Shown here piece by piece: positions 1 to 8,295 of a stretch of 64,000 nucleotides of DNA (its first letter is position 1; every line of letters starts with the position of its first letter). The notes under the pieces are model-generated. The model saw only the letters and a list, made by a program, of their open reading frames with translations. It was not told where the DNA came from and ran no database searches. The position numbers and the translations under genes are program-made. The DNA lies in NCBI RefSeq assembly GCF_004194535.1, contig NZ_CP025781.1, positions 3,782,001 through 3,846,000 on the forward strand, given 5' to 3'. The stretch is from Iodobacter fluviatilis. GTDB lineage: Bacteria > Pseudomonadota > Gammaproteobacteria > Burkholderiales > Chitinibacteraceae.

Positions 1-2
1 AA

Positions 3-467
3 GAATGGCAGCTGCTCGAAGAATCCGTTGGCGGGGCGGTGAGAGTGGCTGGGGCTAGCCTTGCAGCGCATCAGGTTAAAGTAGAATTGCCACGCAATTT
101 ACCCATGCTGGAATACGATGCTGTGCTGATGGAGCGTGTGTTGGTCAATTTACTGGAAAACGCAGCCAAATATACGCCCGCTGGCAGTATCATGACGATC
201 TCTGTAAAAAAAGACGGCACGATGCTGCGGATTTGCGTCAGTGATAATGGCCCAGGCTTACCGGAAGGCGCAGCCGAACGTTTGTTTGATAAATTTACCC
301 GTGGCACTGTGGAGTCCGGCGCGCCTGGGGTGGGCCTTGGCCTCGCTATTTGCCGCAGCATTGTGTTGGCGCATGGTGGCCAGATTAGCGCTAGAAATCT
401 AGACCCTCACGGCGCAGCGTTTGAATTCACTCTACCGATGGGCACACCTCCGGCTTTGCTGGAGTAG
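3..467 (+). CDS. kdpD: Sensor histidine kinase KdpD, C-terminal end (partial)
   Basis: This is the last 154 residues of the K+-responsive sensor kinase KdpD; the rest lies before the window. The reading frame is open from base 3 and ends at TAG 465-467. It holds the HATPase domain: the N box with LLENAAKYTP, the G1 box DNGPGLP, and the G2 box GLGLAICRSIV. KdpD is an inner-membrane kinase that phosphorylates KdpE to switch on the high-affinity KdpFABC potassium pump. The kdpE gene follows 112 bp downstream on the same strand, which supports the name over a generic kinase. kdpFABC itself is not in view. Confidence 0.85.
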   Translation, partial: EWQLLEESVGGAVRVAGASLAAHQVKVELPRNLPMLEYDAVLMERVLVNLLENAAKYTPAGSIMTISVKKDGTMLRICVSDNGPGLPEGAAERLFDKFTRGTVESGAPGVGLGLAICRSIVLAHGGQISARNLDPHGAAFEFTLPMGTPPALLE

Positions 468-579
468 CGGTTGTTTTGCATATGGATCATGCTCGGTGGG
501 CAAGGTTTTTTTGCTACCCGATGTACTCATAACCAGCAAAATTAAAAAACAACAATAAGCATCACCAGTAGGGGCGCCT

Positions 580-1269
580 ATGTCAGATATTCCTATTACC
601 GTTGTTATTATTGAAGATGAAAAACCGATTCGGCATTTTTTGTCGGCGTCGCTGATCGATGCAGGCATGCAGGTATTTGATGCAGAAACGGGTAAAAAAG
701 GTCTGATCGAAGTGGCCACCCGTAAGCCGGATCTAGTTATTTTAGATTTGGGCCTGCCCGATATGGATGGTGTGGTGGTGATTACCCAGCTGCGGGAATG
801 GTGCGAGTTGCCGATACTGGTGCTGTCGGCCAGAACGCAAGAGGCGGAAAAAGTGCGTGCGCTAGATGCGGGCGCGGATGATTTCTTGACCAAGCCCTTT
901 GGCGTGCCTGAATGTCTAGCGCGTATCCGCGTGCTGCTGCGCCGCCATGCCCGTGGGCAGAATGTGCAGCAGGTGCAGGAATTTGGTCAGGTCAGAATTG
1001 ATCTGGTTAATCGTCAGGTTTATAGAAGCGATGCCCCTGTTCACTTGACACCTATCGAGTATAGGCTGTTAACCACCTTGCTTAGATTTCAAGGCAAAGT
1101 GCTCACACACCGTGAATTGCTCAAAGCCGTATGGGGGCCATCGCACTCAGAAAGCAGTCAATATTTACGTGTTTATATGGGGCATTTGCGGCAAAAATTA
1201 GAAGTAGACCCCGCCTTGCCACAACATATCATCACTGAAACTGGTGTGGGCTATCGCTTGATGAGTTAG
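580..1269 (+). CDS. kdpE: Response regulator KdpE (OmpR/PhoB family)
   Basis: A 229-residue OmpR-type regulator. The receiver domain covers about residues 7-120, with acidic pocket residues IEDE, phospho-acceptor Asp in LVILDLGLPDMDG, and the conserved Lys in DDFLTKPFG. The winged-helix DNA-binding domain covers about 130-228 (LTPIEYRLL, HRELLKAVWG, YLRVYMGHLRQKLE). Length and motifs match KdpE, which activates kdpFABC under potassium limitation or osmotic stress. It follows the kdpD end on the same strand. The 112-bp gap is wider than is usual for kdpDE, so kdpE may have its own promoter. Assignment rests on this adjacency plus family resemblance. Confidence 0.85.
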   Translation: MSDIPITVVIIEDEKPIRHFLSASLIDAGMQVFDAETGKKGLIEVATRKPDLVILDLGLPDMDGVVVITQLREWCELPILVLSARTQEAEKVRALDAGADDFLTKPFGVPECLARIRVLLRRHARGQNVQQVQEFGQVRIDLVNRQVYRSDAPVHLTPIEYRLLTTLLRFQGKVLTHRELLKAVWGPSHSESSQYLRVYMGHLRQKLEVDPALPQHIITETGVGYRLMS

Positions 1270-1447
1270 AAAGGTTTTTGTAGGTAGTTATAGGCAGTGT
1301 GGCTAAAGCTGTTAAGTGCAATAATTACTGCCTGCGAAATCTGCAAGAAAATTACTTTCAATTATTTTGGATTAAATTGTGTTTAGCTCTTCCTTACGTG
1401 GCAAGTGTTCTGCCTGTGCTCCGATGTTTGTTTTGCTTGAATACGAA

Positions 1448-3085
1448 ATGTTCTTGTTTGATAACCGTATTGATTTTGTCTGGGAGCGTCTTGGCAGCGC
1501 GCAGGGTGATTTTATTGTTCAGTTTGAAAATAGCTCACTGAGAGATGCCTTGGATTGGCTGGTTCGGCAAGGCGCTACGGATGAAGCCCAAATTAAGCTC
1601 GCGCTTGAGGTACTACTGGATGAAACTACGCCAGAAAATGCCCTCTATCTTGAGAAGTTCTTAAGCCTTAATCCGGCACTGATCGGCAAAAAAATTCAGC
1701 AATTAATGTTAGATCTTTTGATAAAGCATCAATTTTTGAATGATGAAAACGCGGCGCTGGCTAAGCCACATTTAGCGCAGGTAGGTGCGCTTTTGCATGA
1801 GCATTATTTGCTGCGAGAAGTGCTGGATTGGCTAGTCGCCGAGGGATATTCCAGCGCCTCCCAAGTGCAAAATGCGATTGATACCTTGCTGGCAGAGCAT
1901 GCTTTTGATAAAGATACATTATTGCGAATGCGCCCAATTAGCCCTGAGCGCATTAATCCGTCTTTGCACCCATTGCTCACTCGGCAATATCTTCAGCAGC
2001 TGCAAGTGCTGGGTTTCTTAGCCCATATACAGTATCAAAATCTGCAAGCCCGTGTTGATACCGGCGCATTACCAGAGTATGACGATGCATCCATCAATGG
2101 CCTGCTAGATTGCCTCATCGCCAGCCATTACATTCCGCAGCAAGAGGCGGAGCAAAGAAAAACCTATTTGTTTAGTGGGCAAGTTGAAACAAGTCTGTTA
2201 ACAGAATCTTTTATTTATGCGCTACAAGCGCTGGATTTTGATCGCACGACCTCGATGTTTCTGCTGTGTCAGGAGCAAAATAAGGCGTTGAATAAAAAAT
2301 TTGTTTGGTGGTGCTGCGCCGTATTGGTTCTTTGTATCGCGAGTGTGATTGGATTTATGCAGCTACCTGCCACTGAGCCGCTGCTTGCAACGACACCACT
2401 GTGTAATTCGAAAAACGTGGGCACCAATGTCTCTATGACACTGTATCAAATGGAGGCCAAGAATAATATTTACCGCCCCTCTGTAGATAAGGAGCAGCAA
2501 AGGTCTGATATTCATCCCGCCAAAGAGATTGGATACGATAGTTTGAGCAAATCTCGTGCCTGTCGTGTTGTTTTTAAGAGTAAAGGGGAAAAAATAGTCA
2601 TTGCTTATTTGATAGAGCCAGACAAAGATAACGCCGAATTATTTAGCCTTAAGTTCAAGCCCCTTGATTATCTGAATGTTCGTTTTGGGCCGAATGCGCT
2701 TGACCCAGCGCTGAGCGGGCCTTTGAGTAGTGACGTCTTAGATCAGGCGGTGCGGGATGGCTTGAAGTCTATTGATGCTGTAATGAATGATAAATGGGCT
2801 ATGGGCTTGAAAAATAAAAAATCGCGGCTTGATGACTTATGGGGCGTTTTGCCGGATGGAAAATGTACCTCATCTGCAAAAGAGCAGCTAAGGTGTCCTA
2901 TTTTGATTGATTACACCGATTCGTATCTGGCTGCTTTGGGCGTCTCGGCTGAGATGCAGTTTAAAGCAACCATCGATTTGAAACAGGTGGGGGATAAGTG
3001 GGTGGTGGGGGATGATTTCTTAACGCAGTTTATGACGGCTTTGGCGCTTGCCCGGGTTAAAAATGTGGTGAGTAAAGGTACTTAA
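1448..3085 (+). CDS. Hypothetical protein with three helical repeats and one membrane segment
   Basis: Not recognised. The frame is open from a GTG at 1379. I prefer ATG 1448 (545 residues), because the protein becomes well structured from MFLFDNRIDF onward; no start has a convincing ribosome site. The N-terminal half contains three degenerate, similar segments: LRDALDWLVRQGATDEAQI, LREVLDWLVAEGYSSASQV and INGLLDCLIASHYIPQQEA. A single hydrophobic segment lies near residues 285-307 (WWCCAVLVLCIASVIGFM). The C-terminal 240 residues would be on the far side of the membrane. The layout suggests a cytoplasmic helical-repeat region anchored to an exported domain. It stands alone between kdpE and yaiI, with no operon partner. 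Confidence 0.6.
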   Translation: MFLFDNRIDFVWERLGSAQGDFIVQFENSSLRDALDWLVRQGATDEAQIKLALEVLLDETTPENALYLEKFLSLNPALIGKKIQQLMLDLLIKHQFLNDENAALAKPHLAQVGALLHEHYLLREVLDWLVAEGYSSASQVQNAIDTLLAEHAFDKDTLLRMRPISPERINPSLHPLLTRQYLQQLQVLGFLAHIQYQNLQARVDTGALPEYDDASINGLLDCLIASHYIPQQEAEQRKTYLFSGQVETSLLTESFIYALQALDFDRTTSMFLLCQEQNKALNKKFVWWCCAVLVLCIASVIGFMQLPATEPLLATTPLCNSKNVGTNVSMTLYQMEAKNNIYRPSVDKEQQRSDIHPAKEIGYDSLSKSRACRVVFKSKGEKIVIAYLIEPDKDNAELFSLKFKPLDYLNVRFGPNALDPALSGPLSSDVLDQAVRDGLKSIDAVMNDKWAMGLKNKKSRLDDLWGVLPDGKCTSSAKEQLRCPILIDYTDSYLAALGVSAEMQFKATIDLKQVGDKWVVGDDFLTQFMTALALARVKNVVSKGT

Positions 3086-3122
3086 GTTAAAACCGGGGGA
3101 GCTTGCCCCTCTCTGTTTTGAG

Positions 3123-3578
3123 CTAGGACTGGCGTTTTGCTTTATTGAGCAAACTATCCAGTACCCGCGCAAAATTTTGCCTGTCTGCAGTGCTCATGGC
3201 GCTTGGGCCGCCGGTATCGATGCCGCTGGCGCGTAAGGTATCCATAAAGTCACGCATATTCAGGCGCTCGCCGATATTCTCTTTACTTAAACGCTCACCG
3301 CGTGAATCCAACACTAAGCCCCCTTTGGCAATCACATCAGAGGCTAAAGGAATATCCGAGGTGATAATCAAATCACCCGCTGTGCATCGCTCCACAATGC
3401 GGCGATCCGCCACATCAAAGCCTTGTTCCACCACCAGTGATTTTAAAAAAGGTGAGGCGGGTGTTTGAATATACTGGTTGGCAACAAAAGTGCAGATCAC
3501 TTCGCAGCGCACCGCAGCGCGAAATAAAATCTCTTTAATCACCTTGGGGCAGGCATCGGCATCGACCCAGATTTGCAT
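3123..3578 (-). CDS. yaiI: YaiI/YqxD family (UPF0178) protein
   Basis: A 151-residue member of the UPF0178 family. The N-terminal [18 protein letters not shown] is the family signature, followed by [16 protein letters not shown] and VLDSRGE. The acidic cluster DADAC and TSD resembles the PIN/NYN-like nuclease fold proposed for this family, but no biochemical role is established to my knowledge. Length is typical (about 150). It is transcribed towards the unknown gene at 1448-3085 and shares no operon. Confidence 0.85.
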   Translation of the reverse strand: MQIWVDADACPKVIKEILFRAAVRCEVICTFVANQYIQTPASPFLKSLVVEQGFDVADRRIVERCTAGDLIITSDIPLASDVIAKGGLVLDSRGERLSKENIGERLNMRDFMDTLRASGIDTGGPSAMSTADRQNFARVLDSLLNKAKRQS

Positions 3579-3815
3579 GATATAAACCTATTACTGATGT
3601 TAAAAAAAATGGTGTTTACCCACAAAAAACATCAAAGAAGCCGTTGAAAGCAATTTACGATGCGCTTGGTATTTCAATTGAATTGTTCGCATCATTTTGG
3701 TGTATTTTGTAGCGGATGTTTTTTGCAGATTATAGCGCGTATGCTGGCAGGCAAAATAGTTGCTGCTCACCTGCTGGTGCGTTTAAAACCTTCCTCATCT
3801 TTTTTTACTGTGTAA

Positions 3816-5111
3816 ATGACCTCTAATAACGATCTCTATCAGGCGATAGAAAGCGCAGAAATTGCGCTTAAACGCCAAAAATTAAAACAGGCCAAATTAC
3901 TGCCACTGGCTTTATTGCTGTTTTTTGCTGTGGTATTTGTGATTGCCACGATATACAAATCGCGCTATCCGTCGCTGGCTTATCTTTGCGCATTTGCTGA
4001 GGCCGCGATGGTGGGCGCGCTGGCGGATTGGTTTGCGGTGGTGGCATTGTTTCGTAGGCCGCTTGGCTTGCCGATTCCGCATACGGCTATTGTACCCAGA
4101 AATAAAATGCGTATTGCCGATAGCCTTGGTAGTTTTATTCAGAGTAATTTTTTATCGCCCGAGCGCATCGTTGGCAAACTCCGCGAATTTAATCCTGCCT
4201 TAAAAATAGCCGCTTGGTTAAATCAAAAAGAAAACGTGCGCCACGCGGCTAATCTATTAGTGAGAATGCTTTCCTATAGCCTAAATACGCTCCATGACGG
4301 GCGCTTATTGGTATTTTTAAAAAGCAATATGCTCGCAGAATTACAGCGTATTGATATCAGCAAATTCAGCGGTCATGTTTTAGAATCTTTAACCCAGAAT
4401 GGCCGCCATCATCATGTATTAAATGAGGTGTTGCATGAGCTGGATAAAATCCTAGGCCGAATTGAAACGCAGGAGACACTAGCAGAAGTGGCTGCGCATG
4501 AAATTTCATTTTTAAAATATATGGCGCTGGATAAAGTTGCTAGCAAATACCTCTCTGAAAAAATGCTGGCGGCGGTGCAAAAAGAATTGCGCGCCATGCA
4601 GGAAAACCCGCAGCATCATTTGCGCTTGCAATTTGATGGCTATATAGCGCAGTTTATTGAAAGGCTAAAACACGATGCAGAGTTTAAGCAAAGGGGAGAC
4701 GTGATTAAAAATGAATTACTTTCTCATCCTGCGCTAGGTGAATATATTGAAACGCTGTGGAGGCAATTACTCACTTGGCTGCATAGCGATTTGCACCGAG
4801 TGGATTCCACTATTCGTGCCAATATCGTTACTTTGGCCGCAACACTGGGTAAAAAACTGCAGGAAAATGTGGAAATACAACAGTGGATTAACGCCCAGAT
4901 AGAAAACGCCGCACCGCCGGTGATTGAAGAATACCGCGAAACAATCGGCGTATTTATTAGTGATCAAGTGAAAACTTGGGACGAGCAATATATGGTGGAG
5001 CGCATCGAATTAAATATCGGTACCGATCTGCAATTTATTCGCGTGAGCGGGACTTTGGTGGGGGGCTTGGTGGGGCTGATTATTTATGTGGCGGCGGGGT
5101 ATTTGGTTTAA
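3816..5111 (+). CDS. DUF445 family inner-membrane protein (YjiN-like)
   Basis: A 431-residue protein with an N-terminal membrane hairpin (about residues 25-75, including LPLALLLFFAVVFVIATIY), the DUF445 signature AMVGALADWFAVVALFRRPL, then IPHTAIVPRNKMRIADSLG. A long soluble helical middle follows, and the protein ends with one more membrane segment ([20 protein letters not shown]). This is the usual DUF445/YjiN layout. The molecular function of the family is unknown. The last 66 codons are repeated as a diverged fragment about 1.2 kb downstream (6174-6423). A strong bidirectional hairpin follows the stop. Confidence 0.85.
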   Translation: MTSNNDLYQAIESAEIALKRQKLKQAKLLPLALLLFFAVVFVIATIYKSRYPSLAYLCAFAEAAMVGALADWFAVVALFRRPLGLPIPHTAIVPRNKMRIADSLGSFIQSNFLSPERIVGKLREFNPALKIAAWLNQKENVRHAANLLVRMLSYSLNTLHDGRLLVFLKSNMLAELQRIDISKFSGHVLESLTQNGRHHHVLNEVLHELDKILGRIETQETLAEVAAHEISFLKYMALDKVASKYLSEKMLAAVQKELRAMQENPQHHLRLQFDGYIAQFIERLKHDAEFKQRGDVIKNELLSHPALGEYIETLWRQLLTWLHSDLHRVDSTIRANIVTLAATLGKKLQENVEIQQWINAQIENAAPPVIEEYRETIGVFISDQVKTWDEQYMVERIELNIGTDLQFIRVSGTLVGGLVGLIIYVAAGYLV

Positions 5112-5123
5112 TAGGCTAGGCAT

Positions 5124-5159
5124 AAACAATAAGGCGGAATAGCCTGCGCCTTATTGTTT
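5124..5159. terminator. Bidirectional hairpin between convergent genes
   Basis: A 13-bp perfect stem (AAACAATAAGGCG with CGCCTTATTGTTT) around a 10-base loop, with T-rich ends on both strands. It sits between the convergent DUF445 and DUF975 genes, 12-13 bp from each stop, and probably terminates both. Confidence 0.7.
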
Positions 5160-5172
5160 AATTGTAGTTGTA

Positions 5173-5778
5173 TTACTGAGGACTTTGTTCGTTTTGAATT
5201 AAGTCTTCATAGAAAAGGGAAATAGTGGTTTGGATATAAGGCAGAAACCATAAAAACCCAATGCCGCAAGTTATGATTGAAAGTAAAAACCAACCTAAAA
5301 ATCGAAAGTGAAGATAGCATAGCTTCCAGCGGTTGCCATACATCAACGCTTTACTACGATTAAGCGTTGCCATAATGTCTAATTCTGGCTGATCACGGCG
5401 CACATAAAACACCAGAGCATAGGAATAAGCGGCCATTATTCCAGGAATAATCAACAATATCATCCAAAGGATAATCAGCAATAGGGTAAGCAGGTAGGTG
5501 AGGAGTGATGGAATAAACTCTGTAAAACCTTTGGCCAATAAATTGGTATCGACTTTTTGCTCACGAATAATCGCTAAATAAAAATAAGTAAAGCCTAGGG
5601 CAACAGGGCCTGAAACCAGAAGGCTTAAAGCGGCGGGGATGACTCCAGGCTGATTGAGTATTGCAAAGACAATGATGTACACAAGGCTGACTAAAACCGG
5701 CGTGGTCCATTTGCCACGTAAAATATCCCGTGCTTGGGTCATAAGGTCTTGGTTACTGATGTTGCTAACGGCAATCAT
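5173..5778 (-). CDS. DUF975 family integral membrane protein
   Basis: A 201-residue, very hydrophobic protein with about five predicted membrane segments (VLVSLVYIIVFAILNQ, ALSLLVSGPVALGFTYFYLA, LLTYLLTLLLIILWMILLI, WFLLSIITCGIGFLWFL and others). The phrases ARDILRGKW near the N terminus, SYALVFYVRRDQPELD and the C-terminal YEDLI match the DUF975 family. Function is unknown. It is a single gene on the minus strand. Confidence 0.65.
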   Translation of the reverse strand: MIAVSNISNQDLMTQARDILRGKWTTPVLVSLVYIIVFAILNQPGVIPAALSLLVSGPVALGFTYFYLAIIREQKVDTNLLAKGFTEFIPSLLTYLLTLLLIILWMILLIIPGIMAAYSYALVFYVRRDQPELDIMATLNRSKALMYGNRWKLCYLHFRFLGWFLLSIITCGIGFLWFLPYIQTTISLFYEDLIQNEQSPQ

Positions 5779-6173
5779 TTGCGTGTCCTTTTTTGATGGC
5801 TTTTTGTAACCAATCGCTGTGATTTTTGGTAAGAAAAGAACAAGCGTATCATAGTGATAAAACCGAGTTCAGACCACGATTAATTTCGTTTTTATTTTGA
5901 TTTATTATTTGTTTCTAACTGTGGTATGCCCCGTCTTTCTTACGTTTCTTTGCTAGGTATTTCCAATGAAAACCACAAATGTGCTATTCGTTGAGTTGTA
6001 GTCACTTGGTGCCGAGGAGTTTGAATACCCCAACAGCTGGCTGCACATCTGCTCGATTGAAAAAACTAGGCCGTTAATCAAGTGGATGTAAAGCGTGCTG
6101 CTCATCTCAAATCTTGGCCCGCAGGCTTGGCGATTATGCGAATTTAAAAGAGGCTGATATGTGTAAAATCTTA
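5779..6173. other. Intergenic region without a recognisable gene
   Basis: About 395 bp of AT-rich sequence upstream of the DUF975 gene. Only very short or shadow frames occur. The first 100 bp presumably hold the DUF975 promoter on the minus strand. The segment 5966-6180 has broken reading frames, as expected of decayed coding sequence, but I cannot identify a parent gene. Confidence 0.4.
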
Positions 6174-6423
6174 ATGAAAATACCGAAATGCAATAATGGA
6201 TCAAACCCCAGTGCGAACGCGCACCCCACTCATTATTGAAAAATACTGCGAAACAATCGGTATCTTTATCTCCGACCAAGTTAAAACATGGGACGAGCAA
6301 TATATGGTGGAGCGCATCGAATTAAATATCGGCACTGATCTGCAATTTATTCGCGTGAGCGGGACTTTGGTGGGCGGATTAGTGGGCTTGATTATTTATG
6401 TGGTGGCGGGGTATTTGGGGTAG
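6174..6423 (+). pseudogene. Duplicate fragment of the DUF445 gene 3' end
   Basis: The last 50-55 codons are nearly identical to the end of the DUF445 gene at 3816-5111: both contain [19 protein letters not shown] and end [10 protein letters not shown](V/A)AGYL. Upstream of that the similarity continues only weakly (6174-6235) and with changed frame. The open frame from ATG 6196 (75 residues) is therefore a leftover 3' fragment, lacking the N-terminal membrane hairpin and the DUF445 signature. It probably records a local duplication followed by deletion. No ribosome site is apparent. Confidence 0.75.
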
Positions 6424-6680
6424 GCAATAGATGTAGATGTGTAAGTTTTTATGTTGATTGTTTTTAATTAAGTTACAATTTTCTTTCGTAAAAGTTTTGG
6501 TGCACTGTGCTTGGAAAATAAAGTGGTGCGCTGCCCGCCAGATGATGCCCAAATCAGTATGAAGTCGCCATGTGCTTGGATATAAGTAGGAAAGGTGTCG
6601 GAGGGGCTGCTTATAAACACAGGTAAACCAAATATGCACCTGGATAGGTGTTTGTTTTACATCAGGAGTCGCGATCACAA

Positions 6681-7364
6681 ATGATACAGCCCCAAGAGTC
6701 GCGAGAAGTCGCCGGCCTCCTAAAGTTCTTCGCCAAGCAGGAATATCTTGAAGACTTCCTTCGTGGGAAGCTGTACTGCAATACTCCACAGCATTACCGT
6801 GACTCTTACAGCGATGGAGTCTCTGACGATTTCGACGCCTGTGTTGCCTACTTCAATCCTAATAAACGAAGTCATCTTCCTCCAATAGCCCAAATTGACG
6901 GCAAGCTGTTGGATCTCTCTGAAGTCGAGTCGCTGATGGTCTTCACAGAGGACGATATGCATGACGCGCATCTGCAATGTTGGTGCGCGTTGGAGAAATG
7001 TGCGCCAACACCTGAGAACCTCAACTTACTAAGTAGAGACCTTTCCCGGCTTCAACAAGAATCGGGCGGGCTGTACGTCTTCTTGCCTAGTCGCAACATC
7101 GAAGCGTATCGCCAACAAGTTGAGAGTCATTGCTCAGAAGGTTTCATTAGTAATTTTGTTCAATACACCGAGGATTGGACGAGGCGTGGAATGTTTGGAA
7201 AGCGGGTTCGTTATGCCTATCAACGCGAATATCGGTTCGCCTTTGGACGCCTACCAAAGGGTCACGTTGCTCATCGCGTCATTGAGGTGGGTGACCTCTC
7301 TGAACTTGTTGAAGTCTGCCCACCCCTAGTCCCTTTAATTCAAGCCTTGTTTTTCCTCGTGTAA
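6681..7364 (+). CDS. Hypothetical protein, DUF2971-like
   Basis: A 227-residue protein with no clear name. ATG 6681 is chosen because AGGAG lies 12 bp upstream; an in-frame start at 6648 lacks one. The N-terminal LLKFFAKQEYLEDFLRGKLY followed by CNTPQHYRD resembles the start of DUF2971 proteins (K-Y/F, then a short helix, then 'gklyf.sp..fnD'), and the later YQREYRFAFG resembles their 'REWRi' block. DUF2971 genes are often found alone in accessory regions and have no established function. It stands alone next to pseudogenes, consistent with recent acquisition. Confidence 0.5.
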   Translation: MIQPQESREVAGLLKFFAKQEYLEDFLRGKLYCNTPQHYRDSYSDGVSDDFDACVAYFNPNKRSHLPPIAQIDGKLLDLSEVESLMVFTEDDMHDAHLQCWCALEKCAPTPENLNLLSRDLSRLQQESGGLYVFLPSRNIEAYRQQVESHCSEGFISNFVQYTEDWTRRGMFGKRVRYAYQREYRFAFGRLPKGHVAHRVIEVGDLSELVEVCPPLVPLIQALFFLV

Positions 7365-7559
7365 CTCTGTGTCCTTCGTGGTTCAAGATCTGGGTTTCCG
7401 TTGAGGATTAAAATAACTAGGGACAGACCATGGTTTTTCCCAAAAAACCAGTATTAAATGCCTGATCTCTACCTTCAAATGCCATTGAAAATGGGGGGTC
7501 GCGAATGGCGAATAGAGAGGGGAGAAACAACATATGGCGGCCATCTAGCCGCCATTGTT

Positions 7560-7846
7560 TTATGCCGCAGGTATGGCGTTTAATTTAATGCCTAGCCCAT
7601 GCAAGAGTTTCATAATTGTTTCGTAACGAGGCTTGCTGTCCGGTGCAAGTGCTTTGTATAAGCTTTCTCTACCTAATCCAGAATCTTTAGCGAGTTGCGT
7701 CATGCCACGGGCGCGAGCCACGTCTTTGATGGCAAGTAAAAAAACATCGCTGGATCAGGGGCTGCAAGTGCTTCAGATAAATAAGCACTGATGGTTTTTT
7801 CATCGTCAAGATGATCTGCCACATCAAAGGGGGTAAAGGTAGTCAT
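7560..7846 (-). pseudogene. Addiction-module antitoxin (HigA/RHH-HTH type), frameshifted
   Basis: The minus strand from ATG 7846 reads a typical start of the 'addiction module antidote' family (FDVADHLDDEKTISAYL, EALAAPDPAMF). It then shifts frame at a run of seven T (7738-7744). After the shift the frame gives DVARARGMTQLAKDSG and GRESLYKAL, then LLHGLGIKLNAIPAA and TAA at 7560-7562. These are the family's helix-turn-helix and C-terminal signatures. A gain of one base or loss of two would restore the gene. The toxin gene lies immediately upstream (4-bp gap), the usual order for this family. The break sits at a homopolymer and could be a sequencing error. Confidence 0.75.
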
Positions 7847-7849
7847 GAT

Positions 7850-8145
7850 TTATTCCTCAAGGCTTGCGGCCATAAACTTAGCACGCTCAATGTCGCGTGA
7901 TTGTGCAGATTTATCACCACCTAGTAGCAATAAATAAATCACTGCACCACGCCGGGTAAAGTAAACACGGAAGCCCGGGCCATCATCGATCTTCATTTCG
8001 GATACCCCGCCACCAACTGACTCACCGTCGCCATTGTGCCATTCGTGGCGCGGCGTATGCGTTGCAATATTTTGGCTTTGCCCAATTTGTCTTTTACAGA
8101 GGCCAGCCAAGTATTGAATTCATCAGAGCTGTTGGAATGTTTCAT
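7850..8145 (-). pseudogene. RelE/HigB-like toxin of the same module, frameshifted
   Basis: From ATG 8145 the frame reads EFNTWLASVKDKLGKAKILQ and RIRR, the N-terminal half of an 'addiction module killer' protein of the RelE/ParE fold. It then leaves frame near 8045-8060. In another frame the rest follows: NGDGESVGGGVSEMKID, GPGFRVYFTRRG, LLLLGGDKSAQSRDIERA, with a stop at 7850-7852. These match the family's catalytic half (the Arg residues of FRVYFTRRG and the GGDK loop). One base change near 8050 would rejoin the halves. With the antitoxin also broken, the module is probably inactive. Confidence 0.75.
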
Positions 8146-8295
8146 TGATTGGGTGTATTCGATTGGATACGGAACGGCAAGCTAAGTGGATCGATGGATG
8201 TCGTAAATACGCAAGCCGAATGCTCGAATGATAAGCCGCTTGTGACTCAACGGCGCAATGCCTGCGGCGATTGCGCCCTAAGTTTATTCCACCGA

